In this document: piece after piece, positions 1 through 8,263 of the stretch
Position numbering within the stretch: the first letter of the stretch is position 1
Layout of the letters: every line of letters starts with the position of its first letter
Origin: Methylobacterium sp.
GTDB lineage: Bacteria; Pseudomonadota; Alphaproteobacteria; Rhizobiales; Beijerinckiaceae
Reading direction: 5' to 3'
DNA length: 64,000 nt
Assembly (NCBI GenBank): GCA_013823325.1
Contig: PNLY01000008.1
Span: 1 to 64,000, forward strand
Notes under the pieces: generated by a model
The model's database searches: none
What the model saw: only the letters and a program-made list of their open reading frames with translations
What the model was told of the DNA's origin: nothing
Made by a program: the position numbers and the translations under genes

Positions 1-1032
1 CCCCGCGCGGGCTCGGGTATCGTCAAACTGGTAGCAACCTCCGGCACGACCCCGGCCAATTGGGATGAGAACCAAAAGCTCGGCCTGTTCACGAGTCGCT
101 TCCTGATGGGCGCCGCGGGGCTGGCGCGGCACGAAGGAGCGCCGGAAGACAGTCCTCTCGTCTGGTCTGATCTGCAGCGATACCTGGCGCAAGCAGTCGA
201 GGCCGCCGCCCGGCGTGACAGCGGCCGCGAGCAGGCGCCGGAGATCGACCAAGCGTCCCTGGCACTGCCCGTGGGCCTGCCTGTGCCGGCGGTAGCGCGC
301 GCCGTCGCGTTGGCACGGGACGAGGCCAACTGGCAGCGCGCCCAGGTCGCGGGCGAGCGTAGTGCGCTGGAAGCTTACGTCGCTCGCTGCGGCGAGGTCT
401 GCCAGTATCGGGCGACGGCCATGGCGCTGCTCCTCAACAGGCATCGCGGCGCAGAGTCGGCCGCAGACGAACGGAATTGGCAAACACTGAGCACGGCCGG
501 GAGATACGAGGAATATCTCCGCAACTGTGGGACGGTGTGCGCCTATCGAGCGGTTGCTCTGGGCTATCTTGGCCGAACGGAAGAGAGTGCTTCTGCACCG
601 GCTGCGCAGCCGCCGAGAGCCCAGATTGTCGCGCTACCGCCGGCAAATAGCGCGTCGGCGGATGAACAGAGACCCACCGCAGCACCGCCGAACAAGCCCG
701 CCGCGCAAGCGAAAACCCCTTCGCCCCCAAAATGCAAAAGAGGCGAAACGCTGAGCGGCAGCCGTTGCATAGCCGCGAGGAGGACGGATAAAGTCAAAAG
801 CGCCAGGCCAGCCGCTCCGTCCGCACCTGCCCCAAGCGGCAGCAATACACAAAGTTTCCAGAACTCGAGCGGAGACCAAGTGGTGGTTCGAGCCAGAACC
901 ATAAGAACTTACGTCAATGCCCAGGGACATAAAATTAGAGTCGTCGAACGCACCGTCACTCGAAATGGCCGCCCGGCTGGAACGGATCAGGTCGAAGTCA
1001 ATTTGCACACGAATGAGGCAAACGGACTCTAA
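1..1032 (+). CDS. Caspase-family (C14-like) protein, C-terminal part, 5' truncated by window
   Basis: The frame is open from base 1 to the TAA at 1030-1032, so only the C-terminal 343 residues are seen. Near residue 30 comes KLGLFTSRFL and then a stretch ending GREQAPEI; this resembles the region after the catalytic domain in bacterial caspase-family proteins. Two related segments of about 50 residues follow (from about 109 and 159), each with a Trp, a Tyr and a C-x3-C pair, like the small repeats seen at the tail of such proteins. A Cys-containing motif KCKRGETLSGSRC lies near 245. The catalytic His/Cys are not in view, so the family call is tentative. It lies on the plus strand, opposite to the lysis genes next to it, and is left of attR, so it is probably prophage cargo unless the left boundary is elsewhere. 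Confidence 0.5.
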   Translation, partial: PRAGSGIVKLVATSGTTPANWDENQKLGLFTSRFLMGAAGLARHEGAPEDSPLVWSDLQRYLAQAVEAAARRDSGREQAPEIDQASLALPVGLPVPAVARAVALARDEANWQRAQVAGERSALEAYVARCGEVCQYRATAMALLLNRHRGAESAADERNWQTLSTAGRYEEYLRNCGTVCAYRAVALGYLGRTEESASAPAAQPPRAQIVALPPANSASADEQRPTAAPPNKPAAQAKTPSPPKCKRGETLSGSRCIAARRTDKVKSARPAAPSAPAPSGSNTQSFQNSSGDQVVVRARTIRTYVNAQGHKIRVVERTVTRNGRPAGTDQVEVNLHTNEANGL

Positions 1033-1104
1033 GGATAAAGCCTGACGCGCATTTTCGTTCTGATAGCGCACGCTCCGCTGGCGCAGATCGGCGAAGCCAA
1101 ATTC

Positions 1105-1674
1105 TCATTGCGGCCGGCGCGCCGCGATCTCTCTGATCAGCTGTTCGGCCGCCCTCAGCCGCTCGTCATGGCGCGCCATCATCGCGTCGAAGCTCTGGGC
1201 CTGCTCGATGAAGCGCGTATTAGCGACGGCCTGCTGCTCGACCAGGCCGAGCTTCACGCGATCGCCAGCCTGCTCGCGCTGCATTGTCTGCATGCCATTG
1301 TTGAGGGCCGTGATGCCGTCGACCATGCCTCGCACGGTCAAACCGGTCTGAGCGTTAGCCGCCTCGGCCGACTGCTTGGCCGAGGTCACCTGGTTGGCGA
1401 GGTCGGAGCGAACTGAGGAGGTCTGCACGTTGATCAGCCACATCAGGCCGCCGAGCAGCACGGCCGTCATCGTCACGGCGCCGAACAGCAGGCCGGCGAG
1501 CTGAGGGAAGGTCATCCGCGCATTGCGATGAGCCTTGCGGTCTTCGTCCGCTTTGGTGCGCCATTCATCGCGAAAGGCGGCGATATCGGTCTTGACCTCG
1601 GTCATCCCCGCCTTGAGCAGGACGATCTCGGTCTCGACATTGCTGCGCCACTGGTGGTCAGTCAGCTCCGGCAT
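1105..1674 (-). CDS. Membrane-anchored coiled-coil protein of the lysis cassette
   Basis: 189 residues. The N-terminal third is charged and helical, one hydrophobic segment lies at about residues 58-82 (LLFGAVTMTAVLLGGLMWLI), and the rest is a long Ala/Gln-rich helical region suited to a coiled coil. It is the last gene of the minus-strand late operon, just after the holin gene. Small one-TM coiled-coil proteins in this place are often accessory lysis proteins (spanin or holin partners) but no family signature decides it here. Function unassigned. Confidence 0.6.
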   Translation of the reverse strand: MPELTDHQWRSNVETEIVLLKAGMTEVKTDIAAFRDEWRTKADEDRKAHRNARMTFPQLAGLLFGAVTMTAVLLGGLMWLINVQTSSVRSDLANQVTSAKQSAEAANAQTGLTVRGMVDGITALNNGMQTMQREQAGDRVKLGLVEQQAVANTRFIEQAQSFDAMMARHDERLRAAEQLIREIAARRPQ

Positions 1675-1700
1675 CGCGGTTCGCTCCTGCAGGTCCTGCG

Positions 1701-2069
1701 CTAGCGGGCCGGCGTCGGAGCGGCGAGCACCCCGAGCTTGGCCACCAGCTTCTCCGCGATCTCGCTCTCGGTCAGGCCGAAATGCGCGACGGCGTCAGGC
1801 ACGGCCGAGCGCACATAGGCGACGCCGTCCGCGACTCCCGGGCTGGCGGCATCGAGCCGCATGGCGAGCGTGCCGGAGCCGAGGCGGGCGACGAGCAGGC
1901 CCGCCGCATTGGTCAATGCCGCCTGCAGAGCGTCCCGACGGGAGGCTTCGATATCGATGCCGGCCTTCTCCTTCAGCAGCTTGAGCGCATAGCCCAGGCC
2001 GGCGAGCAGCAGGATGGTGGCGATCTCGGTCAGGACCGGGCGCAAAGCGTCCAGCAGCGTGTTGAGCAT
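1701..2069 (-). CDS. Phage holin, LLH/superfamily 6-like
   Basis: 122 residues with one clear N-terminal transmembrane helix (about 10-33, ATILLLAGLGYALKLLKEK) followed by an amphipathic alanine-rich C-terminal half. This layout, one N-terminal TM then a soluble helical tail, is that of the LL-H type phage holins. Holins form holes in the inner membrane and release the endolysin. It lies directly after the endolysin gene on the same strand, which supports the call. Family assignment is by layout and context, not by a strict motif. Confidence 0.65.
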   Translation of the reverse strand: MLNTLLDALRPVLTEIATILLLAGLGYALKLLKEKAGIDIEASRRDALQAALTNAAGLLVARLGSGTLAMRLDAASPGVADGVAYVRSAVPDAVAHFGLTESEIAEKLVAKLGVLAAPTPAR

Positions 2070-2187
2070 GATGAAGCTCCGATGTCAGAGGATCGGCGGC
2101 AGGCCCGGCCGCCGGCGGGATGTCGAAAGATCGCGACGCTCTTCGGGAAACCGGCTAATGTGCCATGGAAGAAAAGGGGCTGACGCG

Positions 2188-2379
2188 ATGAACAAGCGTT
2201 CGATGGCCTATTATCTGAGGCGGCTGCGAACTCAGGAACTCATGAGAAAAGCGAGGTCGAGGCAGAGGTTGGAAGCTGTACTCGTCATCGCGCCTGAGGC
2301 GGCAGTGCTTGCGGCCGGCGATGAATTATCACGCGACGAGTTAGTCCCGCCTTGGCCGGGCATTGCCGAGATCAGCTGA
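2188..2379 (+). CDS. Small basic hypothetical protein
   Basis: A 63-residue frame that starts MNKRSMAYYLRRLRTQEL, preceded by a purine-rich stretch (gaagaaaagggg) at about 2168-2179 that could serve as ribosome binding site. The first 30 residues are strongly basic and the rest acidic/hydrophobic. It fills the gap between holin and endolysin on the opposite strand. Apart from this frame and the endolysin extension at 2397-2519, I see nothing in 2070-2519. No family recognised; coding status uncertain. Confidence 0.35.
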   Translation: MNKRSMAYYLRRLRTQELMRKARSRQRLEAVLVIAPEAAVLAAGDELSRDELVPPWPGIAEIS

Positions 2380-2396
2380 GCCACGCCGTAGTCTGA

Positions 2397-3251
2397 TCAA
2401 AGGCGAGCCGCGACGATCGCCGCCATGAACTGGTGGTAGAAGCTGGCGATCTCCTCCCAATGGTCGGTGATGTTCACCGTTCGCCGGGTATTCTTGAGAT
2501 CGTCCGGCTCGCCGGCGAATCAGAGAAACGCAGCGACGCTGGCCCGCAGCAGGTCTCCGCAGGCCTTTGCGCCGTTAATCAACGGGTCGAAGGCGAGCCG
2601 GGAAATATCCCACTTGCCGCGCTGCTTGATGCCGAGATTGGACTGCACTTCGGCATGCGAAAGCACGGTCTTCGGTGTGACAGAGATGTCGTATCGGCGG
2701 CAAAGATCAGCGACGACCTGCGCCAACTTCGCCCATTGCTCTTGCGTCATCGGCGCCTTGCCGGGCTCGAAGGGCTGCTCCTTCGCGCCGGCCATGCAGC
2801 AGAGCGAGACACCGATCGAGCCGGTGTTGCAGTTGAGCGTGTGGCTGGCTCGCGGGCCGGTGCCGCCGATGCCGTTGGCGGAGATGGCGCAATCGCCGCG
2901 CACCAACCCGCCATCCGCCTCGATCAGGATGTGATAGTGCGACCGGTCAAGCGCGGATGCGCGGTGCTGGCCGGCCGTCCAGTGGCAGATCACCCGCTCG
3001 AGCCGCCCCGGCGGCATCCAGTGGGCGGGGACGGCCTTGCCGGCCGGGGGTATCGCCGACGCCGGCTTCGCATCGGCCAGCACCTGATGCAGCTTGGCGA
3101 TCGTCAGCTTTCCGGCGACACCGTCGGCCTTCAGCCCATGGCGCGCCTGGAAATCCTTGATTGCCGCTCTGGTCTTCGGCCCGATGTCACCGTCGACCGC
3201 GACCGAATAGCCGAGCGCGACCAGCGCGGCTTGCACCTCGTTGGGAATCAT
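2397..3251 (-). pseudogene. Endolysin: peptidoglycan-binding domain plus N-acetylmuramoyl-L-alanine amidase, with in-frame UGA
   Basis: The main frame (2520-3251) gives 243 residues: a PG_binding_1-like domain (about 5-57, with DGDIGPKTRAAIKDFQ) and an Amidase_2/PGRP-like zinc amidase domain (about 83-225). Likely metal ligands are H90 (ICHWTAG), H199 (LSHAEV) and D215 (KWDISRL). It would cut the sugar-peptide amide bond of host peptidoglycan during lysis. The frame ends at TGA (2520-2522), but the same frame continues for 40 more sense codons with protein-like composition (for example NITDHWEEIASFYHQF) to a second TGA at 2397-2399. This suggests a CGA-to-TGA nonsense change, or read-through. 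The catalytic domain lies before the stop, so the short form may still be active. Confidence 0.75.
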
Positions 3252-3313
3252 CAGATTGCTCCGGGCAAAGAAATGCCGCCCGAAGGCGGCGGATGGCCTT
3301 GACCGCGACGGCG

Positions 3314-3448
3314 TCAGTCGATCGGCGCCGGCCGGTTCAGGAAGGCGACGAGCTCGGGATCGTCGATCGCCAGGAACTCGCTCGCATAGGGCTGGGGCTG
3401 GGCATAGGCGCCGATGATCGCGCCGCCTTCATCGCGTTCGACATACAT
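3314..3448 (-). CDS. Small tail-tip-associated protein (44 aa), hypothetical
   Basis: A 44-residue protein, MYVERDEGGAIIGAYAQPQP at its start and ending LVAFLNRPAPID. Its ATG (3446-3448) sits just after the stop of the tail fibre gene (3451), so it is probably translated from the same mRNA. Small proteins that begin with a Met-Tyr-x-x-x-D-x-x-G pattern and contain FLAIDDPEL-like text are common right after distal tail genes in alphaproteobacterial phages. Function unknown. Confidence 0.6.
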   Translation of the reverse strand: MYVERDEGGAIIGAYAQPQPYASEFLAIDDPELVAFLNRPAPID

Positions 3449-3450
3449 GG

Positions 3451-4590
3451 TCAGAGCTCCAGATAGGTCCAGCCGAGGGTGGCGATGATTGCTTCGGTGC
3501 TGGCGTTGAGGGCGCGCACGCCGATCTGCCCCGAAGCGTTGGTGATGACCTTGCCGAAGCCCTGATAGACGGCGCCGCTGTTGCCGCCATAGCCGAGCGG
3601 CGCGACGCTGTTCGACGGCGTTTCGTTCGTCTGGTCCGGCGAGCGCACGTACAGGAAGGCCGGGTTCCCCGAGCAGAAGGTGCGATAGTTGAAGGCGAGA
3701 TCGACGCGCGCGGGCGGGGCGGTCATCCCGGTGAGCGCCCCCGAGGTCGATGCGGCGGATGTGGAGATGTCCGTCACGGTCGTGACCCAGCGGACCGACC
3801 GCCCGGTCTGGATGAACGCCTTGATCGCCGAGCCGGTCCAGTAGATGAAGCCGATCAGGCGCTTCGCCGTGAAGCCGCTGGGCAATGTCGGCGTCGCGGA
3901 TGTCGAGGCGAAGGGCTGCGAGTTTTTGCCAGCCCCGCCGATCAGGAAGACCCGAAGCCACTTCGCGACGGCCAGATTGTCGGCACTGTCGCGCATGCCC
4001 GATGGCGTGCCTGGCGCGACGTATTCGGCAAAGGCGACGTCGAGTTGCTTGACGATGGTCGCGCTGGTGACGAGGTCGAGAACGTTGTCGTCGCTGCGTG
4101 CCGAAACCGGGCCGATATCCAGGTCGTTGGTGGCATCGGCCGCATTGTTCGTCATGGTGAAGCTGGAGAGGTAACCGGGCGGCACGCCGAGGATCGACCG
4201 CTGCGCCGCGACGCTTGGCGCGGTGATCAGGTCGTTGCCGGCCGTGGTGATACCAAGGAAGGCCCTCAAGGTGGTCGCCGAACTCAGCGTCACGAGCGCG
4301 CTCGCCGGGGCGGTGATGAAGACTTCCTTCGTACCGGCACCGAGATTGAGCGCGGCATCGCTGTTGGTGCTGGCGATCACCGTGGTGCGCGCCAGGGTCG
4401 CCGGCGCCGTGAAGGTACCGATGCCGACCTCCCAGCTCGCGCCGAAGACGAGCGCGTACCACGTGGTATCGCCGGTTGAGAGCCGGCTGGCAAAGGTCGA
4501 GAAGCCGACATCGGCACCGCCGAGCGTCAACGCTCCGGTGCCGGTCGTGGTCGTGCTCTCGCGAACGCGGTCGCCCAACTTGAAGGTCAT
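3451..4590 (-). CDS. Phage tail fibre / distal tail protein
   Basis: 379 residues. The N terminus has a pattern (DRVRESTTTTGTGALTLGG, then VGFSTF) that recurs in distal tail proteins of many siphophages and proteobacterial prophages; the rest is Ser/Thr/Gly/Ala-rich beta-type sequence as in fibre shafts. It overlaps the upstream minor tail gene at 4590 and is followed by the small 44-residue gene, so it is in the tail-tip block. It may contact the host surface, but the receptor cannot be inferred. Confidence 0.7.
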   Translation of the reverse strand: MTFKLGDRVRESTTTTGTGALTLGGADVGFSTFASRLSTGDTTWYALVFGASWEVGIGTFTAPATLARTTVIASTNSDAALNLGAGTKEVFITAPASALVTLSSATTLRAFLGITTAGNDLITAPSVAAQRSILGVPPGYLSSFTMTNNAADATNDLDIGPVSARSDDNVLDLVTSATIVKQLDVAFAEYVAPGTPSGMRDSADNLAVAKWLRVFLIGGAGKNSQPFASTSATPTLPSGFTAKRLIGFIYWTGSAIKAFIQTGRSVRWVTTVTDISTSAASTSGALTGMTAPPARVDLAFNYRTFCSGNPAFLYVRSPDQTNETPSNSVAPLGYGGNSGAVYQGFGKVITNASGQIGVRALNASTEAIIATLGWTYLEL

Positions 4591-5372
4591 CAGAGACGCT
4601 CCTCGATACGGTAGGTTTTGGAATAGGTGGCGAAGCTCGGCTGGGCGACCGGGCTGATGTCCTCCATCCGACCCCAGACCGAATCGCGCGCCAGCGCCGG
4701 GCTGGTCGGGTCGGTCAGCATCAGGATGTCGGTGTGCTTGCCGCAGACGCGGTCGATCTCCTCGACGACGCCATAGCGCTGCGCCTCGTCGAGATTGGCG
4801 AAGGTCAGGTTGAGCAGCCGGTAGGGGTCGGCACGGTCGATATAGGATTGGCCGCCGCGGCTTTTGGTGACGCGACTGGGATCGACGACGGCGCGGTCCC
4901 AGCCATAGGCGAAGTTGATCGTGAACTGCTCGGTCAGCCCGACGAAGAGCCGGCCGGCCTCGACGAAGAGAGCGCCGGGCTCCTCGAGGTCGAGCCGCAG
5001 ATAGCGCGCCGCCACCGGCGCCGGCAGCAGCAGGATCAGTTGCGGATAGCGCGGATCGACCCGGCCGGCCGCCGCGCCGCTGTCATAGGCCGCGCCGTCG
5101 AGCGCCGAGGAGTCGCCGGCCGAGGCGCGCAGACGGGTGATGCCGGCGCCGCTCAGGCTGACGCCCATCAGGGCGACGCAGTCGAGATCGCACACCGCCC
5201 CCAGATCGACCGTGACATGCTCGGCCGCGCCGGCGACGCCGCGCCATTTGCGCGCCACATGCGGGTTCTGCAGCAGGGTCGGCGGCGTCAACTGCGCGAA
5301 GCTCGAGGCGGAGATCGCGCCGGCGTCGGCGAGATTGCGCCAGCCAACCCGGGCGGCGTTAGCGACCGGCAT
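4590..5372 (-). CDS. Minor tail protein with probable galactose-binding-like fold
   Basis: 260 residues. A beta-rich region with VDLGAVCDLDCVALMG and RYLRLDLEEPG resembles discoidin/galactose-binding-like domains, which often occur in tail-tip proteins. No signal peptide or TM segment. It overlaps both neighbours by one base, showing tight translational coupling within the tail block. I infer a structural tail-tip role, possibly carbohydrate contact; no catalytic motif is visible. Confidence 0.6.
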   Translation of the reverse strand: MPVANAARVGWRNLADAGAISASSFAQLTPPTLLQNPHVARKWRGVAGAAEHVTVDLGAVCDLDCVALMGVSLSGAGITRLRASAGDSSALDGAAYDSGAAAGRVDPRYPQLILLLPAPVAARYLRLDLEEPGALFVEAGRLFVGLTEQFTINFAYGWDRAVVDPSRVTKSRGGQSYIDRADPYRLLNLTFANLDEAQRYGVVEEIDRVCGKHTDILMLTDPTSPALARDSVWGRMEDISPVAQPSFATYSKTYRIEERL

Positions 5373-7096
5373 CAGCCGAAACCCACGATCTCGACGCTGT
5401 TGTCATCTGTGTCCTCGCTGATCGAGACGATCGAGAGCAGGCGGCCGTCGCCAAGGTTCCACCGGGGATAGGTGACGTGGATCACGTCGCCGATGTCGTG
5501 GATGAAGGCCTGCGACTTCATGGTGAGCCGGTAGAGCGCCGCCTGGCTGTAGAGCGCGAGCTGGCGCTGCGCCTCGGCCTTGGCCGGCCCCTCCTCCGCA
5601 AAATAGCTCTGCACCGGGTCGATATCCTTGCCGAGCGGCCGATCGGCGCGGATCGCCGCGCTCGACGCTTCGGCCAGCCGTTCGCCCTCCTTCAGGAAGG
5701 CGAGGCGCGCCGGCGTGATGCCGGCCTGGCCGTCGACGTCGCCCTGCACCGTCCAGTTGCGGCCCCAGGCCTGCCGGAAGCGCCAGGGCGGCGGCGAGAG
5801 ATCGCCGGGCAGCCGCTCGCGGCCGATCTCGACGATGTCGACCTTGTCGTAGCGGCCGGTCGGTATGCCCGCCGCGGCCTTGAAGACGCGGACCTCGAAA
5901 CGGCCATTCCTGCGGAAGCCGCCCCAGCCGCCAATGCCCCCCATCAGGTCACCGACGACATCGGCCACGGTGCGGTCGCTGCCGTCGAGCCAGATCCCGA
6001 TTGCGGCCGGCTGCTCGATGTTGACGGCGTCGAAGCTCGGCAGGCTGAGCTCGCCGGGATCGACGAGGCCGCCGGTCCCGACGATCAGACGGCGGACGAT
6101 GTCGGCAGTGCGCTCGACGTAAGCGCCGCCGGTCTTGTCGCCACGCAGATCGCAGGTGACCGTGCCGACCGGCGAACCGCCGAGCCGGACCAGGCCGGCG
6201 GCAAGGCAGGTGGCGAACTCGCCGGCCTCGATATCCTTGCCGGAGCCGGCCGCGCCCGTCGTCGCCGCCCGCAGCGCCGCGGCGCTGGCGAAGTCGCCGG
6301 CGGGCGTCAGCGCCACGGCTCGGTCATAGACGGCGGTCACGGCGTCGACCGGCCCGTCATTGACCTGGTAGACCAGCTCGGCCGGGATCACCATCGCCGG
6401 CGAGACGTTGAGGCAGCGGCCGAAGGCGCGCGGCTTGCGCCGGCCCTTCAGATCGTCATTCCCGTCCAGCCCGCCGGTGCCGCCATAGGAGTTTGGCTGC
6501 GCCGGCACGTCGAGCTTGTAGCCATTGTCGCGCAGATAGATGCGCAGCACGTCCTCGCGCACCTCCCAATCCGCGGCGGTGCCGTCGAACAGCGTGCGGA
6601 AGCCGTCATAGCGGGCGCCGGCGGCCCCGACCTTGACGACGATGTGGCGCCCGTCGATCGCATAGCGACCGATCAGGTAGTCATAATCGCCCTCGGCATT
6701 GATCAGCTCGAGCTCGCCCCAGCCGGCGGTGAATTCGCCGATCCGCCGCCCGCCGACGATCGAGCGATCCCAGCGCAGCGCCTTCTGCAGGGTGCCATGG
6801 AACGGCGTGTTCGGCGGCTGGTCGAGCGGATGCGAGATGAATTCGCGGGTCGCGCTGAAGATCCGGAACAGGGGCAGCGCCGACATCGACGCATCGCCCG
6901 CGAAGGCGACGGCCGAGCGGCGAGCACGATCGGCGTGCGGCTGCAGGGTTCCCGCCGCAGCCAGAGCCATGCCGGCGCGCATTACCCCGGCCGCGGAGGC
7001 AGAGAGCGAGCCCCGCGCGCTGAAGGAGACGCCGATCAGCTGGCTGATCGGCCGATGCCCGGAAATCGGGTAGGTGGAAAGCGGCTCGCCGATCAT
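5372..7096 (-). CDS. Tail tip / baseplate hub-like protein
   Basis: 574 residues. Residues 1-75 continue the imperfect repeat of about 20 residues (consensus like LAASGxLxGxxRRxAR) that makes up the upstream gene. The remainder has DYDYLIGRYAIDGRHIVVK and FDGTAADWEVREDVLRIYL, and a C terminus with IHDIGDVIHVTYPRWNLGDG, like phage hub/tail-associated proteins that carry a knob-shaped C-terminal domain. Its ATG overlaps the stop of the upstream gene (ATGA at 7093-7096). Role in the tail tip is inferred from position and these patterns. Confidence 0.65.
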   Translation of the reverse strand: MIGEPLSTYPISGHRPISQLIGVSFSARGSLSASAAGVMRAGMALAAAGTLQPHADRARRSAVAFAGDASMSALPLFRIFSATREFISHPLDQPPNTPFHGTLQKALRWDRSIVGGRRIGEFTAGWGELELINAEGDYDYLIGRYAIDGRHIVVKVGAAGARYDGFRTLFDGTAADWEVREDVLRIYLRDNGYKLDVPAQPNSYGGTGGLDGNDDLKGRRKPRAFGRCLNVSPAMVIPAELVYQVNDGPVDAVTAVYDRAVALTPAGDFASAAALRAATTGAAGSGKDIEAGEFATCLAAGLVRLGGSPVGTVTCDLRGDKTGGAYVERTADIVRRLIVGTGGLVDPGELSLPSFDAVNIEQPAAIGIWLDGSDRTVADVVGDLMGGIGGWGGFRRNGRFEVRVFKAAAGIPTGRYDKVDIVEIGRERLPGDLSPPPWRFRQAWGRNWTVQGDVDGQAGITPARLAFLKEGERLAEASSAAIRADRPLGKDIDPVQSYFAEEGPAKAEAQRQLALYSQAALYRLTMKSQAFIHDIGDVIHVTYPRWNLGDGRLLSIVSISEDTDDNSVEIVGFG

Positions 7097-7779
7097 GCGT
7101 TTCGCCCGAGCGCCCAGGGCGAAATTTCGGCGGCGTAGACCAGCATGATCTTGGTGTTGGTGACGAGCTCGGCATAGGCGGTGGTCGGCGTGCCTTCCAG
7201 ACTGGCCTGCCCGGCCAGCGTGGTGCTGAAGAAGCGCAGCCGCCAGGCCTCGCCGGCCAGATGCGCCGAGGCCGAAACGGCAAGGCCAGTGCGCGCCAGG
7301 CGCCGGGCAGTCGCCGAGAGGTCGCCGGTCGCCGAAAAGCCGCCATGGACGTCATGGATCTGGCTTGCGGCCGGGTGCAGCGCGCCGCCGGCGGCGAAGC
7401 TGCCCGACGGCCTGAAGATCGCCCGCGGTTGGCCGGCAAGCGAACCAGTCGCAGCAAGGGACGCGCCCGGACGCGCCAGGCGCCGCGGCGTGCCCGCCAT
7501 GTCGCCCGAGGCCGCGAGCGCGACGGCGGTACGCGCCTGACGTCGTGGCGATCCGGACAGGCCACCCGATGCCCCCAGCGACAAGCGCGAGGCATGGATC
7601 TGGCTGGCGCGCGCCGAGAGCACGCCGCTCGACGCCATCGCGACGACGCCGGCGGCGATGCGCGCGGCGATCGCCGTGAGGCCTGCTACGGCATTGAACG
7701 TCGCCGTGCCGTTGACCGGCAACCGATCCGGCGCCCGCGCCGCGATCGGCGCCTGCGAGAGCGCCCCGAAGCCGAGCAT
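7093..7779 (-). CDS. Repeat-rich tail protein
   Basis: 228 residues dominated by imperfect repeats of about 20 residues from about 67 to 195, each carrying a pattern like LAASGxLxGxPRRxARxG. Repeats of this length with alternating small and hydrophobic residues suggest a beta-structured rod. The C terminus (AYAELVTNTKIMLVYAAEI) is not repetitive. The same repeat type spills into the N terminus of the next gene. No enzyme motif; tail-tip context. Confidence 0.55.
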   Translation of the reverse strand: MLGFGALSQAPIAARAPDRLPVNGTATFNAVAGLTAIAARIAAGVVAMASSGVLSARASQIHASRLSLGASGGLSGSPRRQARTAVALAASGDMAGTPRRLARPGASLAATGSLAGQPRAIFRPSGSFAAGGALHPAASQIHDVHGGFSATGDLSATARRLARTGLAVSASAHLAGEAWRLRFFSTTLAGQASLEGTPTTAYAELVTNTKIMLVYAAEISPWALGRNA

Positions 7780-7787
7780 CGATCAGG

Positions 7788-8195
7788 TCAGGCGAAGACG
7801 ACGGAAAGCTGGTTGGCGGCGAACTGGAAGACGTCGCCGTTCTGGATGTTGCGCGACGAGTTCAATGCCGCGCTCATCAGGATGTTGCCGGCGCCGAGCG
7901 TGTTGCCGTCGATCAGCGCGGCATGGGTGATCACGCCCCAATCGGCCGTGGCAGGCCCGACCGAGATGACGCTGTCATTGAGCGAAGTCCCGGTCGTGGC
8001 ATTGGCCGCGCCCATCGCCGCGGTGACGCTGACGCGCGAATAGCCGATGCCGGAGCCGACCTCGGCAGTCAGCGAGCCGGCTTCGCTCGGGTCAGCGGTG
8101 AACAGCGCGAGATAGACCGTCGGCATGGTGAAGGCGGCGAGGCCGAGCAGATGGTCGCAGAGCTTCTTTTCGGCATAGTTCGACAGATTGGCCAT
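7788..8195 (-). CDS. Phage tail protein, fibre-like
   Basis: 135 residues beginning MANLSNYAEKKLCDHLLG and containing VYLALFTADPSEAGSLTAEV and GYSRVSV. These patterns are typical of a small tail protein family found next to tape-measure or tail-tip genes in many phages, often annotated as tail fibre protein. It lies directly downstream of the tape measure gene on the same strand. Structural role only; no catalytic residues visible. Confidence 0.7.
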   Translation of the reverse strand: MANLSNYAEKKLCDHLLGLAAFTMPTVYLALFTADPSEAGSLTAEVGSGIGYSRVSVTAAMGAANATTGTSLNDSVISVGPATADWGVITHAALIDGNTLGAGNILMSAALNSSRNIQNGDVFQFAANQLSVVFA

Positions 8196-8263
8196 GCATG
8201 GCTCCTCATCTCCGCTCGGTCGACGCCGGCGGCTTTACGGGGTGGCGGATCGGGCGGATCGGG

